DNA of 26,775 nt from JABCPE02 sp963509715 (GTDB taxonomy: Bacteria > Bacteroidota > Bacteroidia > Flavobacteriales > Weeksellaceae). The stretch's first letter is position 1. Each line of letters begins with the position of its first letter. Below are positions 9,741 to 16,294 of this stretch, in pieces. The stretch covers positions 1 through 26,775 of the forward strand of contig CAUPCB010000022.1 of NCBI GenBank assembly GCA_963509715.1, written 5' to 3'. The notes beneath the pieces were generated by a model. It was given only the letters and a program-made list of their open reading frames with translations. It was not told the origin of the DNA and made no database searches. The position numbers and the translations under genes were made by a program.

Positions 9741-9762
9741 AGACCGAAAAAAATTTCGGTCT
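9741..9762. terminator. Bidirectional terminator between lipB and the barrel gene
   Basis: A nine-base stem, AGACCGAAA with TTTCGGTCT, and a four-base loop. On the minus strand it is followed by eight T residues, making it a strong intrinsic terminator for the barrel gene that stops at 9787. On the plus strand a weaker CTCTTGTTT tail follows, serving lipB. Confidence 0.85.
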
Positions 9763-9786
9763 CTCTTGTTTAACTATGAAATTGTT

Positions 9787-10314
9787 TTAAAAATTATATG
9801 CGTATCCTAAATTGATAGATCCAGCATTTGCATTATTTCTAGTAAATCCTTTGTAAGAGAAATATAAGTCATGTCTCTTATCAAAAGAATACCCTAACTT
9901 AGGCTGGTAATAGAAAGAACCATTTTCATTTTTTAAGTCTTTTTTAGTAAAAAATGCATAACCTAAATCTGCTCCCAAGAAAACATTAGAATCACCAAAA
10001 GTAAATTCTGCTGTAGCAGCCACTGGAATTACTCCAACATCAGGCACCTTAACATCTCTTTTACCAAGTATCCCAAGGTCATATGTTGTCTTTTTACCAA
10101 AATAGTGAGAGTATCCTGTAGCAACCCCTAATCTGAAGTTCTCTGCCAATGGATAAAGGTATGCTAAATCTACACCTGCTGTAAAAGTAGTAAATTTACC
10201 AAAATCTCCAACTGGTATACCTGCATTTACACCTAATCTAATTCCAGATTCAGTTTTTTGAGCATTCATCAATCCAAAAAGTGCTAAAGCACCTGTCAAA
10301 AACAACTTTTTCAT
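9787..10314 (-). CDS. Small outer-membrane beta-barrel protein
   Basis: A 175-residue protein with a signal peptide (MKKLFLTGALALFGLMNA, cut before QKTES). The mature part of about 155 residues alternates polar and hydrophobic residues with aromatic girdle positions. It ends in INLGYAYNF, a terminal Phe typical of barrel assembly signals. The length fits an eight-stranded OmpA/OmpX-like barrel in the outer membrane. No ligand or enzyme motif is visible, so the function is unknown. It is a single-gene unit: rpe, upstream on the same strand, stops at 10427 and the downstream hairpin at 9741-9762 ends transcription. The 112-base gap before it holds no clear TAnnTTTG element, so its promoter was not located. 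Confidence 0.85.
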   Translation of the reverse strand: MKKLFLTGALALFGLMNAQKTESGIRLGVNAGIPVGDFGKFTTFTAGVDLAYLYPLAENFRLGVATGYSHYFGKKTTYDLGILGKRDVKVPDVGVIPVAATAEFTFGDSNVFLGADLGYAFFTKKDLKNENGSFYYQPKLGYSFDKRHDLYFSYKGFTRNNANAGSINLGYAYNF

Positions 10315-10426
10315 TTTTACAATATTTAATAGTTATTGATGTTTTATTCAATACAAAACAAATGCCAAACTCCTTTTTTAAAGGAAAAAGCCCTTAAACA
10401 AAGGAAAAAAGACACTTTTAAAATCT

Positions 10427-11092
10427 TTATCCGTTTATTATTTTTTTCATTTCAGCGATGGTTTCTGCTGGTTTTCCATTAAAAATCCCAGACCCAGAAA
10501 CTATAATATCCGCTCCAACCTCTGCAACTTCCTGAATATTATTAAGTTTTATTCCGCCATCTACTTCTATTTCTATATGATTATAGCCTTTTTCCATAAT
10601 CATTTGTTTCAATCTTTTTATTTTACTTAATGCATTAGGGATAAAGGACTGCCCACCAAATCCTGGGTTTACAGACATTATCAACACCAAATCTATTTCC
10701 TCCAATACTTCTTCTATAACGCTCAAACTGGTGTGAGGATTTAGAGCCACGCCACTTTTACAACCTAAGCTTCGGATATGCTGTAATGTTCGGTGAAGAT
10801 GCGTACAGGCCTCGGCATGAACGGTAAGATAATCCGCTCCCGCCTTTACAAAGCTCTCTACATATCGCTCTGGTTTTTCTATCATAAGATGAACATCACA
10901 GGGAATAGAAGAATTTTTCTTAATCGCTTCCACCACAGGAATTCCTATAGTAATATTTGGGACAAAATGTCCATCCATCACATCTATATGCAGAAGGTCT
11001 GCACCAGCGCTTTCCAGCATATGGATATCTCTGCTCAGATTACAAAAATCCGCAGACAGCAGAGATGGTGATATTTTTTTCTCTTTTTTCAT
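10427..11092 (-). CDS. rpe: Ribulose-phosphate 3-epimerase
   Basis: A 221-residue TIM-barrel enzyme that interconverts ribulose 5-phosphate and xylulose 5-phosphate in the pentose phosphate pathway. Diagnostic blocks are SPSLLSADFCNLSRDI, LLHIDVMDGHFVPNITIG (metal-binding His/Asp), DVHLMIEKPE, MSVNPGFGGQSF, EIEVDGGIKLNN and ADIIVSGSGIF. These contain the two catalytic aspartates and the phosphate-binding Gly/Ser loops. It is second in a glpX-rpe unit, starting ten bases after the glpX stop codon. Its product feeds transketolase, encoded just upstream. Length and motifs are normal. Confidence 0.97.
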   Translation of the reverse strand: MKKEKKISPSLLSADFCNLSRDIHMLESAGADLLHIDVMDGHFVPNITIGIPVVEAIKKNSSIPCDVHLMIEKPERYVESFVKAGADYLTVHAEACTHLHRTLQHIRSLGCKSGVALNPHTSLSVIEEVLEEIDLVLIMSVNPGFGGQSFIPNALSKIKRLKQMIMEKGYNHIEIEVDGGIKLNNIQEVAEVGADIIVSGSGIFNGKPAETIAEMKKIING

Positions 11093-11102
11093 GGTTTATT
11101 TT

Positions 11103-12062
11103 TTAGTGATTTATTCCTTTATGAATTCCTTCTATGAATCTTATAGAGCCTGATTTAGCGCTGATAACTACGCTTTTAGTAGTAATAGTTCCGTTTTCAT
11201 GGAATTTAACTCCGTCCAGATAGCCTCCACTTGTGATGCCTGTTGCGGAAAAAACAGCATTTTCAGACTTTATCAATGTGTCTAAATGTATAACCTCATT
11301 GATGTTAATATTTTCCTTTTTCAAATTGGTTATTTCAGATTCCAGCTGTGGCGCTCTCATTCCCTGCATTCCTCCATTAAGGGCTTTCACTGCACACGCC
11401 GCCAAAACTCCCTCTGGCGTACCGCCTATTCCCATCAATACATCCACACCTGTGCCTGGCATTGCCGCTAAAAGCGCTCCCAAAACATCTCCATCTGTAT
11501 GCAGTGTAATCCTTGCACCTGCTTTTCTAATCTCCTCTATCATAGCCTTGTGGCGAGGTTTATCCAATATATAAACCATCAAATCATTTACTTTTTTGCC
11601 TTCTGCTTCCGCTATTCTATTAAGGTTTTCTGTAACGGATTTGGTAATGTCTATTGCATTTTTAGCCTTCTCTCCTACTACCAGTTTATTCATATAAAAG
11701 GAACTCCCTGGATCCCACATACTTCCTTGGTCAGAAGCTGCAATCGTAGCAATGGCATTCGGTCTTCCAAGAGCAAGAAGATTAGTCCCCTCCACTGGAT
11801 CTACAGCGATATCTACACGAGGTCCATTTCCATTTCCCACTGTTTCGCCGTTATAGAGCATAGGCGCATCATCTTTTTCTCCTTCGCCAATGATGATGGT
11901 TCCGTGGACATCAATATACCGAAGAGATTCACGCATCCCATCTACTGCCGCTTTATCCCCTCCGTTCTTGTCTCCTGTTCCTATAAAAGCTGCTGCAGAA
12001 AGAGCCGCAGACTCGGTAACTCTCACGAGTTCCATTGCGATGTTATAATCTAATTTTGACAT
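11103..12062 (-). CDS. glpX: Class II fructose-1,6-bisphosphatase
   Basis: A 319-residue GlpX-type phosphatase that hydrolyses fructose 1,6-bisphosphate to fructose 6-phosphate in gluconeogenesis; some homologues also act on sedoheptulose bisphosphate. Metal and phosphate motifs are IIGEGEKDDAP (about 58-67), DIAVDPVEGTNLLALGR (84-100), YILDKPRH and GIGGTPEGVLAACAVKAL. The length is normal. It heads a two-gene unit with rpe. A strong terminator sits directly upstream and ends the tkt-fba-sugE unit, so glpX should have its own promoter. I could not place a good TAnnTTTG element; the closest is a TATTTTTTG that has one base too many. Confidence 0.96.
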   Translation of the reverse strand: MSKLDYNIAMELVRVTESAALSAAAFIGTGDKNGGDKAAVDGMRESLRYIDVHGTIIIGEGEKDDAPMLYNGETVGNGNGPRVDIAVDPVEGTNLLALGRPNAIATIAASDQGSMWDPGSSFYMNKLVVGEKAKNAIDITKSVTENLNRIAEAEGKKVNDLMVYILDKPRHKAMIEEIRKAGARITLHTDGDVLGALLAAMPGTGVDVLMGIGGTPEGVLAACAVKALNGGMQGMRAPQLESEITNLKKENININEVIHLDTLIKSENAVFSATGITSGGYLDGVKFHENGTITTKSVVISAKSGSIRFIEGIHKGINH

Positions 12063-12096
12063 TGTTATTAGTTTTGGTGTTAAAAATACAAAAAAT

Positions 12097-12127
12097 ATCT
12101 GGCTGCAAAAAGAATTTACAGCCAGAT
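12097..12127 (-). terminator. Terminator of the tkt-fba-sugE unit
   Basis: A perfect nine-base stem (ATCTGGCTG with CAGCCAGAT, plus-strand reading) with a 13-base loop. On the minus strand it is followed by ATTTTTTGTATTTTT. It lies eleven bases after the sugE stop codon and just before glpX. Confidence 0.85.
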
Positions 12128-12137
12128 TTATTATTTC

Positions 12138-12458
12138 TTAGGTTGAAGCTAATTTTAGCACGATAACTCCGCTTATGATGAGCAATATGCCCAGTGTTCG
12201 CATGAATGTAAGAGTGTCATTATAAAACACTACTCCCACCACGAATGCTCCCACAGCTCCTATACCAGTCCAAACACCATAGGCAGTACCCATAGGAATT
12301 GTTTTCTGCGCCATCCAAAGCAGAGCACTACTCACTCCCATACATACTACAGCTATGGTCATTCCCTGCCAGCGGAAGTTTTCATTTCCTGCCAGTTTTA
12401 GACCGATAGGCCAGCCGATTTCGAAAAGTCCTGCTAAAATTAAATATACCCAAGCCAT
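12138..12458 (-). CDS. sugE: SMR family transporter, guanidinium exporter (Gdx/SugE) type
   Basis: A 106-residue protein with four membrane helices, the standard size of small multidrug resistance transporters. The proton- and substrate-binding Glu13 is present in GLFEIGWPIGLK with Trp16 beside it. The conserved segment GTAYGVWTGIGAVGAFVVG (Tyr60, Trp63) and the ending SGVIVLKLAS resemble E. coli SugE/Gdx more than EmrE. The Gdx subtype exports guanidinium ions in exchange for protons as a dual-topology dimer. The start codon overlaps the fba stop as TAATG, so translation is coupled to the aldolase. No guanidine riboswitch is possible directly upstream, because that sequence is fba coding DNA. 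The subtype call is by eye; a quaternary-ammonium pump is the alternative. Confidence 0.88.
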   Translation of the reverse strand: MAWVYLILAGLFEIGWPIGLKLAGNENFRWQGMTIAVVCMGVSSALLWMAQKTIPMGTAYGVWTGIGAVGAFVVGVVFYNDTLTFMRTLGILLIISGVIVLKLAST

Positions 12459-13408
12459 TATTTCAAGCTTTGTCTTACATATTCTAACTGATTAGCAGAC
12501 AATAGTTTATTAGATTTATCTACGATAAAATCAGCATATTCTTTCACGAACACTTTCCCTGGAGCTCTGAAATCAAACTGCTCTGGTTTTTCTTTGAAAA
12601 ATTCTCTGTGAACTCTCGTCCAAACCAATCTACCATCAGTATCGATATTTACTTTCGTAACTCCTAATTTCACAGCTCTTGCAAATTCATCAGCATTCAC
12701 ACCTTGCGCAGAAGGGTCCATAGCACCACCAGCCGCATTGATTCTTTCTACTTCCGCTCTTGGAACAGAACTAGAACCGTGCATTACCAAAGGAAAATTA
12801 GGAAGCTGTCTTTGAATTTCTTCAATTCTGTCAAAGTGAAGCCCTTGCTTTCCTGAAAACTTATAAGCTCCGTGGCTCGTTCCGATAGCAACCGCCAAAG
12901 AATCACATCCTGTAAGTTCTACGAATTTTTTAGCTTCTAGTGGGTCTGTAAGCATCGCGTGTTTTTCATCAACTTGGATATCTTCTTCCACACCTCCTAG
13001 CATTCCTAATTCAGACTCTACGCTGATTCCCTTAGCGTGAGCTCTTTCCACTACTCTTTTCGTGATTTCTACATTTTTCTCAAAAGACTCGTGTGATGCA
13101 TCAATCATCACTGAGCTGTAAAATCCTGAATCTATACAGTCATAGCATGTCTGCTCATCTCCGTGGTCTAGATGCACTGCGAAAATAAGGTCTGGATAGA
13201 TTTCTTCAGCAGCACGGATGATGCCTTCTATCATTTTAGGATTAGCGTAATTTCTCGCTCCTTTTGACAACTGAACGATGAATGGCGCCTGTGCTTTAGC
13301 ATGTCCTTCGAAAAGCCCTAAAGCCTGCTCCATGTTGTTAATATTATACGCTCCTACTGCAAATTTCCCGTATGCAGCCTTGAATAATTGATCGGTAGTA
13401 ACTATCAT
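12458..13408 (-). CDS. fbaA: Class II fructose-bisphosphate aldolase
   Basis: A 316-residue zinc aldolase that splits or forms fructose 1,6-bisphosphate in glycolysis and gluconeogenesis. Recognisable elements are AVHLDHGDE (catalytic Asp81, zinc ligand His82), ESELGMLGG, GTSHGAYKF (His179), VMHGSSSVP (His210) and GVTKVNIDTDGRLVW (phosphate-binding loop). It is cytoplasmic. It starts 27 bases after the tkt stop and its stop codon overlaps the sugE start, placing it in the middle of a three-gene unit. A related class II aldolase acting on other sugar phosphates cannot be excluded, but the glycolytic type fits best. Confidence 0.93.
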   Translation of the reverse strand: MIVTTDQLFKAAYGKFAVGAYNINNMEQALGLFEGHAKAQAPFIVQLSKGARNYANPKMIEGIIRAAEEIYPDLIFAVHLDHGDEQTCYDCIDSGFYSSVMIDASHESFEKNVEITKRVVERAHAKGISVESELGMLGGVEEDIQVDEKHAMLTDPLEAKKFVELTGCDSLAVAIGTSHGAYKFSGKQGLHFDRIEEIQRQLPNFPLVMHGSSSVPRAEVERINAAGGAMDPSAQGVNADEFARAVKLGVTKVNIDTDGRLVWTRVHREFFKEKPEQFDFRAPGKVFVKEYADFIVDKSNKLLSANQLEYVRQSLK

Positions 13409-13435
13409 TTCTTTTATTTTTTATTGGTTATTTTT

Positions 13436-15421
13436 CTATTTTAATGAATTTACAGCCTCTACGATAGAATCAGTTGTAATTCCGAATTCTTTATAAAGTG
13501 TTTTATATGGCGCTGAAGCTCCGAATCTGTCCAAACCTATCACTCGCCCTTCTAAGCCTACATATTTATACCAGCCCAAAGTAACACCTGCCTCTACTGC
13601 TACTCTTTTCAAAATGTTTTTAGGCAAGACAGATTCTTTATATTCCTGCGGCTGCTCATCAAAGATGTTGGTACTCGGCATAGAAACTATTCTTACTTTT
13701 ACGCCTTGTTCATTAAGTTTAGCTTTTGCTTCTACAGCCAATTCCACTTCTGAACCTGTAGCGATGATAATCGCCTCAAAATCTTTGTCTTCACAAAGAA
13801 CATAGCCTCCTTTCTGAGTTTCTTCAGATTTGGCCCATCCAAGTCCTGCTCTATCATAAACAGGAAGATTTTGTCTTGTAAGAACTAAACAAGTAGGTCC
13901 TTTTTTATTCTTTAATGCTGATTTCCAGGCTTCTGCAGTTTCATTGGCATCCATAGGACGGATTACAGTCATATTTGGAATTGTTCTATACGCCCATAGG
14001 TGTGCTTCTGGCTGGTGCGTAGGCCCATCCTCTCCTAATCCGATAGAATCATGAGTCAGCACATACACCACCTGCTGCTCCATAAGAGCCGACATACGCA
14101 TCGCAGGTCTCATATAATCCGAGAACACGAAGAATGTTCCTGAATAAGGCAGAACTCCTCCATGAAGAGCCATTCCGTTCATTATCGCTGCCATACCATG
14201 CTCACGAACTCCGTATCTGATGTATCTTCCTTTCGGGTTTTCTGGTGAGAAAGACTCCTCTCCTGCTGGAAGAGTGTTGTTAGACGGTGTCAAATCCGCT
14301 GAACCGCCCATCAGCTGAGGAATATATTTAGCTATATGATTTAGAACTGTTCCCGAAGCAGAACGAGTAGCAATTGCTTTTTCAGAACCGAACTGAGGGA
14401 TATCAAGAGCTTCTTTGGAGATTTCTCCTTTCATGCTGTTTTCTAATTCTTTAGCAGCTTCTTGGTTTTTATTTTTATAATTTTCCCAAAGTTCATTCCA
14501 TTTGTTTTCAAGGTTTTCACCTTTTTCTTGAGTTTTAGCTCTTAAATCAGAAATTTCATCTGGAACGAAGAAAGACTTATCTTTTGGAAGACCTAATTTT
14601 TCTTTCATCAGTTCGATTTCTTCCGCTGGAAAAGGCTCTCCGTGAGCTTTGGAAGTTCCTGCTCTATTCGGCGAACCAAAACCGATGATAGTTTTACAAA
14701 TGATGATAGATGGCTTAGATTTTTCTTTTTTTGCTTCTGCTATAGCAGCATTGATTTGGTCATAATCATGCCCGTCAATCTCAAGAACCTGCCATCCATA
14801 CGCCTCAAATCTCTTTCTGGTATCTTCTGTGAAAGAAATGTGTGTAGGTCCATCTATGGTGATGTTATTGCTGTCATAAAGCATAATCAGTTTTCCTAAT
14901 TTATTATGCCCAGCAAAAGAACATGCCTCGTGGGAAATTCCCTCTTGCAGACAGCCATCACCCGCCACCACATAAGTATAATGGTCTATAATCTCGCTGC
15001 CTTCTCTATTATATCTTGCTGCCAAAGAAGCCTCTGCCAGAGCAAATCCTACTGCATTAGCTACGCCCTGCCCTAATGGCCCTGTAGTAGTTTCCACTCC
15101 AGCCGTTACGAAGTTTTCTGGGTGCCCAGGAGTTTTACTGCCCCATTGTCTAAATGCCTTCAAATCATCCATTGACAAGTCATATCCGTAAAGGTGCAAC
15201 AAGCTGTAAATAAGCATACTACCATGCCCTGCTGATAGGATAAATCTGTCTCGGTTAAGCCATTTAGGGTTTTTCGGGTTAAAATTCATATGTTCAGACC
15301 AGAGAACAGCACACACATCTGCCATCCCAAGCGGCATCCCAGGGTGTCCAGAGTTCGCCGCTGCCACACCATCCACAGAGAGTCCTCTAATAGTGTTCGC
15401 AATGATTTTACAAGAGTTCAT
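13436..15421 (-). CDS. tkt: Transketolase
   Basis: A full-length 661-residue thiamine-diphosphate enzyme that moves two-carbon ketol units between sugar phosphates in the non-oxidative pentose phosphate pathway. Motifs in order are NSGHPGMPLG (His26), AGHGSML (His66), TPGHPE (His100), GPLGQGVANAVG, GDGCLQEGISHE starting the ThDP/metal motif and ending at SNNITIDGPT, KAHGEPFP, YGVREHGMAAIMNG with the Glu that activates ThDP, HDSIGLGEDGPTHQP, and the C-terminal FGASAPYKTLYKEFGIT. It leads the tkt-fba-sugE unit. The 70 bases between its ATG and the upstream hairpin contain no recognisable promoter, so transcription may come through that hairpin from the promoter at 15590-15621. Confidence 0.97.
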   Translation of the reverse strand: MNSCKIIANTIRGLSVDGVAAANSGHPGMPLGMADVCAVLWSEHMNFNPKNPKWLNRDRFILSAGHGSMLIYSLLHLYGYDLSMDDLKAFRQWGSKTPGHPENFVTAGVETTTGPLGQGVANAVGFALAEASLAARYNREGSEIIDHYTYVVAGDGCLQEGISHEACSFAGHNKLGKLIMLYDSNNITIDGPTHISFTEDTRKRFEAYGWQVLEIDGHDYDQINAAIAEAKKEKSKPSIIICKTIIGFGSPNRAGTSKAHGEPFPAEEIELMKEKLGLPKDKSFFVPDEISDLRAKTQEKGENLENKWNELWENYKNKNQEAAKELENSMKGEISKEALDIPQFGSEKAIATRSASGTVLNHIAKYIPQLMGGSADLTPSNNTLPAGEESFSPENPKGRYIRYGVREHGMAAIMNGMALHGGVLPYSGTFFVFSDYMRPAMRMSALMEQQVVYVLTHDSIGLGEDGPTHQPEAHLWAYRTIPNMTVIRPMDANETAEAWKSALKNKKGPTCLVLTRQNLPVYDRAGLGWAKSEETQKGGYVLCEDKDFEAIIIATGSEVELAVEAKAKLNEQGVKVRIVSMPSTNIFDEQPQEYKESVLPKNILKRVAVEAGVTLGWYKYVGLEGRVIGLDRFGASAPYKTLYKEFGITTDSIVEAVNSLK

Positions 15422-15463
15422 ATATTTTAAATTGGTTTCTACTTAATTTTTATATATAAAAAT

Positions 15464-15489
15464 AGAGAGACAATTATCCTTATCTCTCT
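15464..15489 (-). terminator. Terminator-like hairpin between the small ORF and tkt
   Basis: A seven-base stem (AGAGAGA with TCTCTCT) and a 12-base loop, followed on the minus strand by ATTTTTATATA. It lies two bases after the stop codon of the 24-codon ORF and 42 bases before tkt. It could end the small transcript or act as a leaky attenuator for tkt. The stem is only moderately stable. Confidence 0.55.
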
Positions 15490-15491
15490 TA

Positions 15492-15566
15492 TTATTTCAG
15501 CCCAAAAAACAACTCCACAACATGCTTGCCAAGACCATCTCTTTTTATTGGGTACAAAAAACTCAT
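15492..15566 (-). CDS. Putative 24-residue small protein upstream of tkt
   Basis: An open frame of 24 codons from ATG at 15566 to TAA at 15492. The product begins MSFLYPIKRDG and ends VVELFFGLK. It is basic overall, with an aromatic/hydrophobic start, a central RDGLGKH turn, and a C-terminal stretch that could form an amphipathic helix. It is supported by its setting: a Bacteroidota promoter-like sequence whose predicted start lies about 17 bases before the ATG, and a terminator-like hairpin two bases after the stop. Together they define a transcript of roughly 120 bases. I do not recognise the product. It could be a stand-alone small protein or a leader peptide for tkt; it has no run of one amino acid as in classical attenuators. 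A chance ORF of this length is possible. Confidence 0.5.
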   Translation of the reverse strand: MSFLYPIKRDGLGKHVVELFFGLK

Positions 15567-15589
15567 TTTTTAATTAAAAATTACTTTGG

Positions 15590-15621
15590 TAAAGGTAAGA
15601 AATAAATCAAATACAACCAAA
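15590..15621 (-). promoter_or_regulatory. Promoter of the small ORF, perhaps also of tkt
   Basis: On the minus strand TTTG (15621-15618), 20 bases, then TACCTTTA (15597-15590), which differs from TAnnTTTG only in the last base. Transcription would start near 15583. It lies between the response-regulator stop codon and the small ORF. Confidence 0.5.
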
Positions 15622-15654
15622 TTTTGTAATCATCCTTTTTGAATTTATTCTTTT

Positions 15655-16284
15655 TTAACTTAAAAAATTAAGGTCTTTTGCCTTTTGAACAAGGCTGATA
15701 GTTTTATTCACCCCAAATTTAGCCATTAGATTTTTCCTGTGGCTGTCTACAGTTTGCGAACTTATAAACATTTTCTCCGCTATCTGAGGAGAAGACAACC
15801 CTTGTGATATATACTCTAAAACTTCTTTTTCTCTCTTTGTAATGGGTGGCACCTCTACCTGCATGACTTCCGCCATGGATACTAATACTTTTTGGGCATC
15901 TTCTCCAAAATATATTCCTCCCCTATAGACCTCTTTTATTGCTTTTTCCAATTCTCCAATGGAAGTACTTTTAATAAGATAACCTGACGCTTTATTCCCC
16001 AACATTCTGACAATGAAGCTTCTTTCATCATGATTACTAAGAGCTATTACTTTAATATGCGGATACTTTTTTTTCACTTCTGCACAAATATCCACCCCAT
16101 TCCCGTCTGGAAGACTAATATCTAGTATAAGAACATCAGTTTCATTTTCTTCCAATACTTGCCATAATTCAGCTGCAGAAGTAGCTGTAGCTACTATTTG
16201 CATTTCATCTCTATTTTCTATAAAGCTCTTCAGGCCTTCTGTTATCAAAGGATGATCATCACAAATTATTATTTTTATCATCAT
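15655..16284 (-). CDS. LuxR/NarL-type response regulator
   Basis: A 209-residue two-domain regulator. The receiver domain (about 1-120) has the acidic pair Asp9-Asp10, phosphoacceptor Asp55 in VLILDISLPDGNG, switch Ser83 in ALSNHD and Lys105 in GYLIKS. The C-terminal LuxR helix-turn-helix (about 146-205) reads ITKREKEVLEYISQG, then SPQIAEKMFISSQTVDSHRKN. It is expected to be phosphorylated by the kinase encoded immediately upstream, whose stop lies ten bases before this start, and then to bind DNA. Targets are unknown; the divergent outer-membrane protein gene at 18454 is an obvious candidate by position. The second Met, three bases on, is an equally possible start. Confidence 0.93.
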   Translation of the reverse strand: MMIKIIICDDHPLITEGLKSFIENRDEMQIVATATSAAELWQVLEENETDVLILDISLPDGNGVDICAEVKKKYPHIKVIALSNHDERSFIVRMLGNKASGYLIKSTSIGELEKAIKEVYRGGIYFGEDAQKVLVSMAEVMQVEVPPITKREKEVLEYISQGLSSPQIAEKMFISSQTVDSHRKNLMAKFGVNKTISLVQKAKDLNFLS

Positions 16285-16294
16285 TTAAGTTTTT

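Noticed and set aside
10364..10426. A terminator after rpe
   Set aside because: Only short A/T-rich pairings such as TCCTTT with AAAGGA are present, without a T-tract on the correct strand.
11499..12053. A 184-codon plus-strand frame opposite glpX
   Set aside because: Antisense shadow of a strongly conserved enzyme gene; no domain, promoter or start signal seen.
12459..12600. A guanidine riboswitch upstream of sugE
   Set aside because: The sequence directly upstream is fba coding DNA, the start codon overlaps the fba stop, and no riboswitch consensus was seen.
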